Source: an uncultured Synergistales bacterium
GTDB taxonomy: Bacteria; Synergistota; Synergistia; Synergistales; Aminobacteriaceae
Assembly: GCA_905236605.1 (NCBI GenBank)
Contig: CAJORD010000162.1
Span: forward strand, 1 to 7,004
Length of the DNA stretch: 7,004 nt
Reading direction: 5' to 3'
A model generated the notes under the pieces. That model worked only from the letters and a program-made list of their open reading frames with translations, was not told the DNA's origin and did no database searches. Shown here in pieces: positions 1 to 6,528 of this stretch. The position numbers and the translations under genes are program-made. Each line of letters starts with the position of its first letter. Position 1 is the first letter of the stretch.

Positions 1-2905
1 CAAAACTTTCTTTAGCTTTTGCGCTTGGTGCGGGGATGGTAACGTTCACAGGCTTTGTCATTTCGTGTGTAGTCGTTCCGCCGCCTTTGTTGTCGTCATC
101 AGGAGTTGTAGAGTCGTCGTCCGGGGTTTTTGGGTCAGGGTCTTGAGTGCCGGGGTTTGTGTTTTCTCCAGAACCGTTGCCGCCGTTTGACGCAGCTGTA
201 GCCGAAATCGCTAAGTACCAAGTCGCTTTAATATGTCCGTCTGCTGCACCGTCGTTTAATAAAATCTCGCCTGCGCCTTCGTTTGAAAGCTGATACGTGC
301 CTTCCGTTTCTGAAGCACTGTCCGCGAGCATTGCGCCATAAGCCAAAATTATTGTATTGTCATCGGCGAAACACGCGCCCGCGCTTATAGTCGGTGTTAA
401 ATCGCGACTTGGATTGACGGACTTAACGAAAATCCCTAGCTCTTTGAAAGTCGTTTCGTCAACACTGTACCAAATTTGGCCGTCCTCTTCGACGTAATCG
501 TTAGCTTTGATTCTCGTAGCGACTTTGTTATAAACATCTGCGCTGCCTAGCGTCGAAGCTGTGAGCGTTGCCATGCCGCCGAATCCAAGAATGGCCGTTT
601 TGCCTTCGGGGACGTCTTTCAACGTAACGTCAAATGTAAAGCCCGAACCTGTAATTTCATTTTCGCCTTCCGTGTAAGCTGCTGAAGTGTTTGCGCTCTT
701 GTCCGTGTAGTCGGTGGCGTTCACCCAATTTTTTTCTTTGAGAAGCGCGTCAGTCTTTGAAAATGCTCCTTCGGGTGTGATTCTGAACATCAAGCCGGCG
801 GCGTTATTTTCTTCGGTCATTACTTCGTTAGTTACATCAACTGTGTAAAGATAAAATCCTGCGCGAAGATTGGGAGCTGCGTCAGCGTTGCTGCTGTTGA
901 AAGTTACTCTATAGAAAGTGGCTTTCGGCTCTTTGAGCGTCAAAATTTTCGCCGTTGAATCATAAGTGTAATTTGTGTCTGCGCTCAACGTTACTGCGCC
1001 GCGCCCGCCGCCTTCTTGAACAGTTGCGACAGTGTAATTAACTCCGCTTGGAACGTTATCGAACGACATTTTAATTTCAAGATTTTCAGCGATTAAGAAG
1101 CCTGTTTCAGGTTCGGCTGCTTTGACCGTCGGAACGGTTTCTAGTTTGAGATTCAAGCCGCTAATCACGACGTCGGGAAGGTCTTTCACAAGATACGTGA
1201 TTGATTTAATCGTTTTGCCGACGATGTCAGACGTATATTTATAATCTCGTGTAACGTGCGTCCCGTGAATCTCTACATAAGCGTCATCAACAGTAACAGC
1301 TAGGTCTGAAGCAGAGAACCACATGTTATTAACCGGGCGAAGTCCATAGGCTCCGTCGTCAGTGCTAATCACAACGCCGAGAAGATTGCTTGAGCTTACG
1401 TCATCAAGACCGGCATTTTTGATGCTTAATTGATAACTTCCCCATGTGGCACTAGCACCGCTAGCTACGGTAACTTCGGCATCAGTTACATCAGTTGACT
1501 CCGTAACCATTTTCCCGAATGAACCGTCAGCACTCAAAACTTTATATTCGCTGAAAGCCGTATCAGTTGCGCCAATGAAAGTATAGCGGCTAGTGTCCGT
1601 TAATTTTTCATAAACTTCATTCGGGATACTTACCTGAACATCTTTAACGCCCGTTATCGAATCGCCTTCACTTGTAACAAGCGGAAAGCGTTTTGCCGTT
1701 GCCGAAGTATAAGCGTCAAGCCCGGCTTCTTTAAGTTCGTCGGCTGTCTCGCCAAGTTCGCCCGCGTAAAACTCTGCCCAAGTCATATCCGTTGTAGCAA
1801 AGTGGGAAGCCTGAACGTAAAAGCCTGCTCTGATGTTCGGAGCTATGTCAGTGCTGCTGCTTTTGAAGACAACTCTATAGAAAGCTGCGTTCGGCGATTT
1901 CAAGGTCAAAACTTTCGTCGATGAGTCATAAGTGTAATGTGTATCCGCCGATAACGTTATCGCACGTCTTCCGCCGCCTTCTTGAACGGAGACTACAGCG
2001 TCGTAACTGACACTCGCAGGGACGTTCTCAAAATTGAATTTAACATCTAAGGATTTTCCTTCGCTAAACACAAGACCACCATCAGGAACGACCGCTTTAA
2101 CCGTCGGGACTTGCTCAAGTGTTAGATTAAGGCCGCTAATTACAATGTCAGGACTGTCCTTGACGAGATATGTTATTTTCTTAATCGTCTTGCCAACGAT
2201 GTCAGCCGTGTAAGCATAATCGCGCTGAACGCCCGTTCCGTGGATTTCTACATAAGCATCGTCAACAGTTAAGCCTAAGTCTTTTGCGTTACGCCACATG
2301 TTATTAACATGTCTTAAACCGTAAGAGCCGTCGTCCGTCTCAATGACTACGCCAAGATAATTGCTCGTGCTGATAGAACTTAAATCAGCTGAAACGTTGA
2401 GCAAGTAGCTTCCCCACGCAGCATTCGCGCCACTAGCGAGCGTAACTGTAGCGTCGCTGATGTCTCTGCTTTCTGTAGCCATTGCTCCGAAAGTGTCCTG
2501 CGCCGTTACGTCTTTATATTCATCAAAGTAAGTTCCGGTGTCGTCAGACGCAACGATTGTAAAACGTGAAAGTCCGGTTTGCCCTCGTCCTACGGTGGTG
2601 TTCTTCAACGTGTTATAAATTTCTTCGGTCATACGAACTTGAACACCTTTAAGACCTGTTATTGAAGTTCCGTTGTAAGCGACATCATCCGAGAACATTC
2701 TAACCGCTGTTGCCGAAGTGTAAGCGTCGAGCCCGGCTTCTTCGAGAGCTGTTGAAGTTTGTCCTGTCTCACCTGCGTAGAACTCCGCCCAAGTCATATC
2801 CGTCGTAGCGTAATAATAAGTTTCAGCTGCGAACGCCGCGCCAGACATGACGAAAGCGAAAAGCAAAATTAAAAATGAAAATGAAAATCTTTGAAGTCTT
2901 TTCAC
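1..2905 (-). CDS. Secreted protein with two tandem Tp47-like modules (3' end outside window)
   Basis: An uninterrupted frame of 968 codons continues past the left edge. I chose the GTG at 2905-2903: AAAGGAG (2923-2917) lies 11 nt upstream, an in-frame TAA lies further upstream, and the N-terminus (MKRLQRFSFSFLILLFAFVM, then SGAAFA) is a clear signal peptide with an AxA-type cleavage site near residue 26. Two repeats follow, residues about 33-365 and 370-687. Each opens with ATTDMTWAEFYAGE and contains AGLDAYTSATA, a WGSY segment, VNNMW, TVDDAYVEIHGT, DIVGKTIK.ITYLVKD and the closing NxRAGFY. The opening resembles the YADYWAGELGQ stretch of Treponema Tp47, so I infer kinship to proteins annotated as penicillin-binding Tp47 domain-containing; that label does not prove beta-lactam binding here. 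Residues about 690-910 are a third, unrecognised region, followed by a Gly/Asn and Pro/Asp-rich linker (about 913-950, with TPDDDS/TPDDDN). No transmembrane segment or sorting motif is visible before the edge. The protein is probably exported and surface-associated; its substrate is unknown. Confidence 0.85.
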   Translation of the reverse strand, partial: MKRLQRFSFSFLILLFAFVMSGAAFAAETYYYATTDMTWAEFYAGETGQTSTALEEAGLDAYTSATAVRMFSDDVAYNGTSITGLKGVQVRMTEEIYNTLKNTTVGRGQTGLSRFTIVASDDTGTYFDEYKDVTAQDTFGAMATESRDISDATVTLASGANAAWGSYLLNVSADLSSISTSNYLGVVIETDDGSYGLRHVNNMWRNAKDLGLTVDDAYVEIHGTGVQRDYAYTADIVGKTIKKITYLVKDSPDIVISGLNLTLEQVPTVKAVVPDGGLVFSEGKSLDVKFNFENVPASVSYDAVVSVQEGGGRRAITLSADTHYTYDSSTKVLTLKSPNAAFYRVVFKSSSTDIAPNIRAGFYVQASHFATTDMTWAEFYAGELGETADELKEAGLDAYTSATAKRFPLVTSEGDSITGVKDVQVSIPNEVYEKLTDTSRYTFIGATDTAFSEYKVLSADGSFGKMVTESTDVTDAEVTVASGASATWGSYQLSIKNAGLDDVSSSNLLGVVISTDDGAYGLRPVNNMWFSASDLAVTVDDAYVEIHGTHVTRDYKYTSDIVGKTIKSITYLVKDLPDVVISGLNLKLETVPTVKAAEPETGFLIAENLEIKMSFDNVPSGVNYTVATVQEGGGRGAVTLSADTNYTYDSTAKILTLKEPKATFYRVTFNSSNADAAPNLRAGFYLYTVDVTNEVMTEENNAAGLMFRITPEGAFSKTDALLKEKNWVNATDYTDKSANTSAAYTEGENEITGSGFTFDVTLKDVPEGKTAILGFGGMATLTASTLGSADVYNKVATRIKANDYVEEDGQIWYSVDETTFKELGIFVKSVNPSRDLTPTISAGACFADDNTIILAYGAMLADSASETEGTYQLSNEGAGEILLNDGAADGHIKATWYLAISATAASNGGNGSGENTNPGTQDPDPKTPDDDSTTPDDDNKGGGTTTHEMTKPVNVTIPAPSAKAKESF
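843..2809 (-). repeat. Two tandem ~1-kb intragenic repeats encoding the Tp47-like modules
   Basis: The unit starting at 2809 (reading leftwards) recurs at 1798, an offset of 1011 bp or 337 codons. The second copy ends near 843. The opening 14 residues are identical, and long stretches elsewhere match with third-position changes, for example the codons around AGLDAYTSATA and VNNMW. The second copy is about 15 residues shorter, with gaps early in the module (around the segment before SITG and the DTGTYF region). The divergence at synonymous sites points to an old duplication rather than an assembly artefact. Confidence 0.9.
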
Positions 2906-2939
2906 TTTTATTACATCTCCTTTGAAAATTTGTTAGAGA

Positions 2940-2968
2940 ATTAAAACATAAAAATTTTTCTCCGTCAA
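2940..2968 (-). promoter_or_regulatory. Sigma-70-type promoter of the secreted-protein gene
   Basis: Read on the minus strand, TTGACG (2968-2963) and TTTAAT (2945-2940) are separated by exactly 17 bp. A TG one base before the -10 gives an extended -10 (TGTTTTAAT). The expected transcription start is near 2933, about 28 nt upstream of the GTG start codon. This is the best-formed -35/-10 pair in the window. Confidence 0.75.
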
Positions 2969-2998
2969 ATTACAACTTCAGACGCACAAAAAAATTAA

Positions 2999-3007
2999 TG
3001 ATAGAAT
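2999..3007 (+). promoter_or_regulatory. Extended -10 promoter candidate for rarA
   Basis: TGATAGAAT matches TGnTATAAT with one mismatch and lies 39 nt upstream of the rarA ATG. No convincing -35 hexamer sits 16-18 bp upstream, so it would depend on the extended -10. It shares the 141-bp divergent intergenic region with the promoter of the secreted-protein gene; the two -10 elements are about 55 bp apart. Confidence 0.5.
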
Positions 3008-3046
3008 ACTCGAGAAAAGATTTTTATTTTTTGAGAAAGAGAACAC

Positions 3047-4369
3047 ATGAGCGCTTCATTATTTTCAATTCCTTCAGACGAACCCTTAGCGGCTCGAATG
3101 CGTCCGCAGAGCCTCGATGAGTTTGTAGGCCAAGAGCACTTAATTGCGCCGGGGAAAATTTTGCGGACGATAATCGAAGGCGATCGGATCCCTTCTATGA
3201 TTTTTTGGGGGCCGCCCGGTGTCGGCAAGACTACGCTTGCGAGCATAATTGCGCGAAAAACTCAAGCGGCATTTATAAATTTCTCTGCTGTAACAAGCGG
3301 CATAAAAGAAATTCGCGACATCATGAAACAGGCCGACGCAAATAAAAATTTTGGTGAGCGAACTATAGTTTTTGTCGATGAAATTCACAGATTTAACAAA
3401 GCTCAACAAGATGCTTTCTTGCCATTCGTCGAGAAGGGCAGCATCATTTTAATCGGTGCTACGACCGAAAATCCTTCGTTTGAAATTAACGGCGCTTTGT
3501 TGTCGCGCTGCAAAGTTTTCGTTTTGAAGGCGCTAAGCGTTGATGACGTTGTGAAATTATTGAAACGCGCTTTGAAAGTTTTAGGAGTAAAATTTTTTGC
3601 CGACGATGAAATTTTGAAAGCCATTGCGATTTTTACAAATGGTGATGCACGCGCGGCCTTGTCGTTATTAGAAATGGCCGCCATGAACAGCAGTGAAGAC
3701 TCCGAAGGCAAAATTGTAATTTCAAAAGAAATTTTAGAACAGTGTACTTCAAAAAAATCTCTTCTTTACGACAAGAACGGCGAAGAACATTACAATTTAA
3801 TTTCAGCATTGCACAAGTCGATGAGAAATTCTGACCCTGACGCGGCGGTTTATTGGCTTGCACGAATGTTAGAGGCTGGCGAAGACCCTCTGTACATTGC
3901 GCGTCGCGTTGTGAGATTTGCAAGTGAAGATGTCGGACTTGCTGAACCGAACGCGCTCGCGATGGCCGTTGCAGCGTATCAGGCTTGCCACTTTATCGGA
4001 ATGCCCGAATGCAGTGTCCATTTGACGCAAGCTGTAATTCACATGTCAATAGCGCCAAAATCCAACGCCCTCGATGTTGCATATAACACAGCACGCAAGG
4101 ACGCATTAGAAAGTATCGCCGAGCCGGTGCCGCTGAACATTCGCAACGCTCCGACAAAATTAATGAAAGAACTTGATTATGGTAAAGGATACAAATTTGC
4201 TCACGACTTCGAAAATAAAATCGCCGATATGCAATGCCTACCTGACGCTCTGAAAGACCGTGAATACTATCAACCTACCGAACAGGGCAGCGAAGCTCAT
4301 TACAAAAAAAGATTAGAGCAAATTAAAAAGTGGAAAGAAGAATTGAGGAGCAGGGATCTGGATTCTTAA
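3047..4369 (+). CDS. rarA: RarA/MgsA replication-associated recombination AAA+ ATPase
   Basis: The 440-residue product matches the usual length of the RarA/MgsA/WRNIP1 family, clamp-loader-like ATPases that act as tetramers at stalled or gapped replication forks and interact with SSB in the cytoplasm. The N-terminus carries the family signature PLAARMRPQSLDEFVGQEHL (residues 13-32). Walker A is GPPGVGKT (55-62), Walker B is IVFVDEIH (107-114), sensor 1 is GATTEN (137-142) and the arginine finger lies in LLSRC (Arg154). The C-terminal half, from about 255, is the tetramerisation domain, with recognisable LARMLEAGEDPLYIARR, ASEDVGLAEP and APKSNA blocks. The ATG is preceded only by a weak purine-rich stretch (AAAGAG, 3036-3041), but the family signature begins at the right distance, so the start is probably correct. 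All catalytic motifs are intact. The stop overlaps the end of the opposing MATE gene. Confidence 0.97.
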   Translation: MSASLFSIPSDEPLAARMRPQSLDEFVGQEHLIAPGKILRTIIEGDRIPSMIFWGPPGVGKTTLASIIARKTQAAFINFSAVTSGIKEIRDIMKQADANKNFGERTIVFVDEIHRFNKAQQDAFLPFVEKGSIILIGATTENPSFEINGALLSRCKVFVLKALSVDDVVKLLKRALKVLGVKFFADDEILKAIAIFTNGDARAALSLLEMAAMNSSEDSEGKIVISKEILEQCTSKKSLLYDKNGEEHYNLISALHKSMRNSDPDAAVYWLARMLEAGEDPLYIARRVVRFASEDVGLAEPNALAMAVAAYQACHFIGMPECSVHLTQAVIHMSIAPKSNALDVAYNTARKDALESIAEPVPLNIRNAPTKLMKELDYGKGYKFAHDFENKIADMQCLPDALKDREYYQPTEQGSEAHYKKRLEQIKKWKEELRSRDLDS

Positions 4370-5787
4370 CTCGCTAAACTGACTACGCGTCCGGAATTAA
4401 GTTCTTTATATATCATAACGATAACACAAATTGAAATTACAAATGTTAAAATGTCGCTCGCGGGCATTGACCATAAAACACCTTCAAGGCCCATGAATAT
4501 TGGCATTATTATTGTAAGCCCCGCGCCAAAAATTATTTCTCTTACCATTGAGAGGCCCGCGGAGATATACGGCCGTCCCATTGCTTGAATAAAGATAAAG
4601 GCTGCTTTGTTTACACACGCAAGAATTATCATACAAAGATACACTCTAAAGCACCTGACTGTAAAATTAGCATAGTAAACGCTCTCGCCTGAAGCTCCGA
4701 ATAATGCTGCAATGCTTGCCGGGAACAGTTCGACGATTACAAACGCGACGCAACCGATTACAGTTTCGCAAATTAGTAAAAGTGTGAAAAGATTTTTGAC
4801 ACGGTCGGGACGTTCTGCACCGACATTGAAACCTACGATCGGTGTGCAGCTCGCTGAAAGTCCTACAACAATCGAAATTACAATCTGAAAAAATTTCATT
4901 ACAATTCCAACAACGGCCATAGGAATTTGAGAAAATTCAGGCTGTCCAAAAATTGGATCTAATGCGCCATATTTTTGAATCATAATGTTCACGGAAGCTA
5001 CGCTGATGACTAAAGAAATTTGCGAAAGAAAACTACACATTCCCAGCGGCAAATATCGTTTCATTAATGTAGGATTGTAAGAAAGATTTGCACGGGTAAA
5101 ATTCACAGCTTTCATCTTGCGCGAGATGTATAAAAGCGACATGAACGCTGTAAAAATTTGTCCCATTATCGTGGCAAGCGCCGCGCCCATCATTCCCCAA
5201 TGAAATCCAAAAATGAAAAGCGGATCTAAAATTATATTTATTCCCGCGCCCATAAGAGTTGAAAACATAACGTAATTCGGGCTTCCGTCAGCAGAGATTA
5301 TAGGATTCATTGCCTGGCCAAAAACATAAAACGGAATACCAGGAATTATAAATTCAAAATACTCGATTGCAAGTCTAAATGTTTCGTCGTTGACACGGCC
5401 ACCGAAGAAAGTTACAAGCTGTTCACGAAATATAAAATACAAAATTGCAATTACTATTCCAACGGTTGAAGATAAAAGGGCCGCGCTTCCAACTGCATCA
5501 CCGGCGCGTTTAGTTTCTCGCGCTCCAAGGCACATGCTTACACAAGCGCAGACGCCATCACCGATTAATAAAGTAAACGCAAGCGCGATAACAGTCATCG
5601 GGAATACAACATTATTCGCGGCGTTGCCGTGTGAACCTAAATAATCGGCGTTAGCTATGAAAATCTGATCTACGATGTTATAGAGCGCCGCGACAAGTAA
5701 CGACACAATCAGCGGAACAGCATAACGCAGCATTAATTTTCCAACGGGCTCGCGTTCAAGAAACATATTTGTGTTTTCGTTGTTCAA
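4366..5787 (-). CDS. MATE family efflux transporter, MepA-like
   Basis: This 473-residue inner-membrane protein has about twelve hydrophobic segments, arranged as two homologous halves of six. MATE pumps export cationic drugs or small organic cations in exchange for Na+ or H+. Half-repeat signatures are visible: IGDGVCACVSMCLGAR (75-90) and GLSASCTPIVGFNVGAERPD (309-328). Other family segments are LYNIVDQIFIA (35-45), NAANNVVFP (55-63) and INIILDPLFIFGFHWGMMGAA (from 183). This pattern fits the MepA-like branch. The start is TTG at 5787-5785, with AGAAGGAG (5804-5797) 9 nt upstream; an internal ATG at codon 8 is less well placed. The gene follows the thioesterase by 99 nt, which hold a promoter and a terminator, so expression is likely controlled by attenuation. 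Its substrate cannot be read from sequence; guanidinium-like cations are worth testing because of the leader. The 3' end overlaps rarA by 4 bp. Confidence 0.95.
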   Translation of the reverse strand: MNNENTNMFLEREPVGKLMLRYAVPLIVSLLVAALYNIVDQIFIANADYLGSHGNAANNVVFPMTVIALAFTLLIGDGVCACVSMCLGARETKRAGDAVGSAALLSSTVGIVIAILYFIFREQLVTFFGGRVNDETFRLAIEYFEFIIPGIPFYVFGQAMNPIISADGSPNYVMFSTLMGAGINIILDPLFIFGFHWGMMGAALATIMGQIFTAFMSLLYISRKMKAVNFTRANLSYNPTLMKRYLPLGMCSFLSQISLVISVASVNIMIQKYGALDPIFGQPEFSQIPMAVVGIVMKFFQIVISIVVGLSASCTPIVGFNVGAERPDRVKNLFTLLLICETVIGCVAFVIVELFPASIAALFGASGESVYYANFTVRCFRVYLCMIILACVNKAAFIFIQAMGRPYISAGLSMVREIIFGAGLTIIMPIFMGLEGVLWSMPASDILTFVISICVIVMIYKELNSGRVVSLAS

Positions 5788-5796
5788 AATTCAAAT

Positions 5797-5869
5797 CTCC
5801 TTCTAAAAATTTGGCATAAAAAAATGCGTCGTCCTTTTTGCCCGGACTTACGCATTAATGCCGCACAGC
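5797..5869 (-). ncRNA. Candidate riboswitch leader of the MATE gene (guanidine-IV/mepA-motif type?)
   Basis: The leader between the predicted transcription start and the ribosome-binding site is about 70 nt and almost wholly structured. It holds a 10-nt palindrome GCATTAATGC (5861-5852), a GTCC/GGAC-capped hairpin with a GGGC-A5 loop, a terminator tail and then AGAAGGAG. Short leaders with built-in terminators before MepA-like MATE genes are the known setting of the guanidine-IV (mepA motif) riboswitch. I recall only the general layout of that class, not its exact consensus, so the class name is tentative. An AAATTT copy near the -10 (5875-5870) and another after the terminator (5812-5807) could pair only in read-through RNA. 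Confidence 0.45.
5818..5862 (-). terminator. Intrinsic terminator in the MATE leader (attenuator or thioesterase terminator)
   Basis: On the minus strand AATGCGT (5856-5850) and GTCC (5847-5844) pair with GGAC (5834-5831) and ACGCATT (5829-5823) around the loop GGGCAAAAA, with a small AA/G internal loop. An uninterrupted run of T follows to 5818. An outer GGCAT (5862-5858) can also pair with ATGCC (5817-5813). It works only leftwards, towards the MATE gene. Because a promoter lies just upstream and the MATE ribosome-binding site just downstream, it is placed as an attenuator. It could also simply end the thioesterase transcript. Confidence 0.8.
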
Positions 5870-5875
5870 AAATTT

Positions 5876-5884
5876 ATTATAACA
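5876..5884 (-). promoter_or_regulatory. Extended -10 promoter of the MATE gene
   Basis: TGTTATAAT on the minus strand is a perfect extended -10, and it begins three bases beyond the thioesterase stop codon. There is no good -35 at 17 bp; a TTGACA is present only 10 bp upstream, inside the last thioesterase codons, which is too close to serve. Transcription would start near 5869, giving an ~80-nt leader before the TTG start. Confidence 0.6.
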
Positions 5885-5886
5885 CT

Positions 5887-6294
5887 CTATTTGTCAAGGC
5901 ATGTTTTCAGCCACTCTTGCAACGGATTGCCTTCTTTTAGTAATTTACCGTCCGTCGATGTGAAAGCGTGTTTAGTGTATCCTTCGGCAGCTAGCTTATC
6001 TGTTCCAGCATGAAAAATTCTGCACGTGAATTCAACACTGACTTTTGATAATTTCGTTACGCTCGTTTCGATTTCAATTTCTTCATCATAAAACAGCGAA
6101 GATTTATATCGACAATGAGCTTCGACGACCGGCAGCAAAATTCCTTCGGCCTCCCACAACGAAAAACTTTTTCCATTCGCGCGGCATAAATCCGAACGCC
6201 CCATCTCGAACCAATCCATGTAACGCCCATAATATGCTACGCCCATCTTGTCCGTTTCGCCATATCGCACGCGAGTTTTTGTAATTTGTTTCAT
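5887..6294 (-). CDS. YbgC-like hotdog-fold acyl-CoA thioesterase
   Basis: The 135-residue length and sequence fit the 4-hydroxybenzoyl-CoA/YbgC branch of hotdog thioesterases, cytoplasmic oligomers that hydrolyse short-chain or other acyl-CoA or acyl-ACP thioesters. The active-site segment is RYGETDKMGVAYYGRYMDWF (residues 10-29). Asp15 is the expected catalytic aspartate, and Tyr22 stands where E. coli YbgC has a histidine, a variation common in the wider family. The FEMGRSDL helix (29-36) and the beta-rich second half (about 60-115) also fit. The ATG at 6294-6292 follows GAGG (6303-6300) by 5 nt. The gene lies 96 nt downstream of the miniprotein gene on the same strand and probably shares its promoter; I see no convincing promoter of its own. 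The stop at 5889-5887 is followed by the MATE promoter. The physiological substrate is unknown. Confidence 0.92.
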   Translation of the reverse strand: MKQITKTRVRYGETDKMGVAYYGRYMDWFEMGRSDLCRANGKSFSLWEAEGILLPVVEAHCRYKSSLFYDEEIEIETSVTKLSKVSVEFTCRIFHAGTDKLAAEGYTKHAFTSTDGKLLKEGNPLQEWLKTCLDK

Positions 6295-6322
6295 AAATTC
6301 CTCAATCTAAAATTTTATTTCG

Positions 6323-6331
6323 TGATAGAAT
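6323..6331 (+). promoter_or_regulatory. Possible antisense promoter (extended -10)
   Basis: TGATAGAAT on the plus strand is identical to the element before rarA. It would start an RNA near 6338, running antisense to the intercistronic hairpin and the 45-codon miniprotein gene. No -35 is evident and no clear plus-strand terminator is found, so this is weak; a nine-base match can occur by chance. Confidence 0.25.
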
Positions 6332-6365
6332 AGGGGTAGCAGTGAGGGAGTTAACTAGACCCCTA
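6331..6365 (-). promoter_or_regulatory. Hairpin presenting a sequence complementary to the transcript 5' end
   Basis: In the gap between miniprotein and thioesterase, TAGGGGT (6365-6359) and ACCCCTA (6337-6331) form a perfect 7-bp stem with a 21-nt loop. That loop contains ACTCCCTCA (6351-6343), the exact complement of TGAGGGAGT (6621-6613) at the predicted 5' end of the same RNA. No T-run follows, so it is not an intrinsic terminator. It could be a fold-back or kissing element, or a processing site between the two cistrons. Confidence 0.5.
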
Positions 6366-6390
6366 ACGCTTATGAACTAGCTCAGCGATT

Positions 6391-6528
6391 TTAACGAGCT
6401 AACCACCAATCTACGAAGAGAATAATGGTTTTCATAACCCAGTAAAGAGCAACGGCGATTTTATCTATCCATGGCAGGAAAGAACGCCGCTGCTTCTTTT
6501 TGGGCTTACGGCCAGTTAATTTAGCCAT
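6391..6528 (-). CDS. 45-residue basic/hydrophobic miniprotein, unrecognised
   Basis: The frame runs ATG (6528-6526) to TAA (6393-6391), with GAGG (6540-6537) 8 nt upstream and a perfect extended -10 promoter about 100 nt upstream. I do not recognise the family. The N-terminal 15 residues (MAKLTGRKPKKKQRR) are strongly basic. Residues about 17-43 form one hydrophobic, Trp-rich segment (FLPWIDKIAVAL, then YWVMKTIILFVDWWLAR). On a helical wheel Asp22, Lys33 and Asp40 fall on the same face, giving a narrow charged stripe on an otherwise apolar helix, as in membrane-active or oligomerising peptides such as TisB. It probably inserts in the membrane with its basic N-terminus in the cytoplasm. It is first in a presumed operon with the thioesterase and divergent from gyrB. 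It could be a type I toxin-like peptide, a membrane regulator or a conserved small protein of the lineage. Confidence 0.65.
   Translation of the reverse strand: MAKLTGRKPKKKQRRSFLPWIDKIAVALYWVMKTIILFVDWWLAR

Noticed and set aside
2911..2916. An ATG-TAA start-stop minimal frame directly after the GGAG of the secreted-protein gene.
   Set aside because: The ATG touches the Shine-Dalgarno with no spacing, so initiation there is very unlikely; probably chance.
2995..3409. Minus-strand frames of 83 and 89 codons opposite the start of rarA.
   Set aside because: They are shadows of the conserved rarA coding sequence, with no ribosome-binding site or family resemblance.
3403..3923. Minus-strand frames of 102 and 96 codons within rarA.
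   Set aside because: They lie wholly antisense to the conserved AAA+ and C-terminal domains; composition is explained by rarA codon usage.
5390..5644. Plus-strand 84-codon frame inside the MATE gene.
   Set aside because: Antisense to conserved transmembrane segments; no support as a gene.
5871..5900. TTGACA 10 bp upstream of TATAAT read as a -35/-10 pair.
   Set aside because: Spacing of 10 bp is incompatible with a sigma-70 promoter; only the extended -10 is kept.
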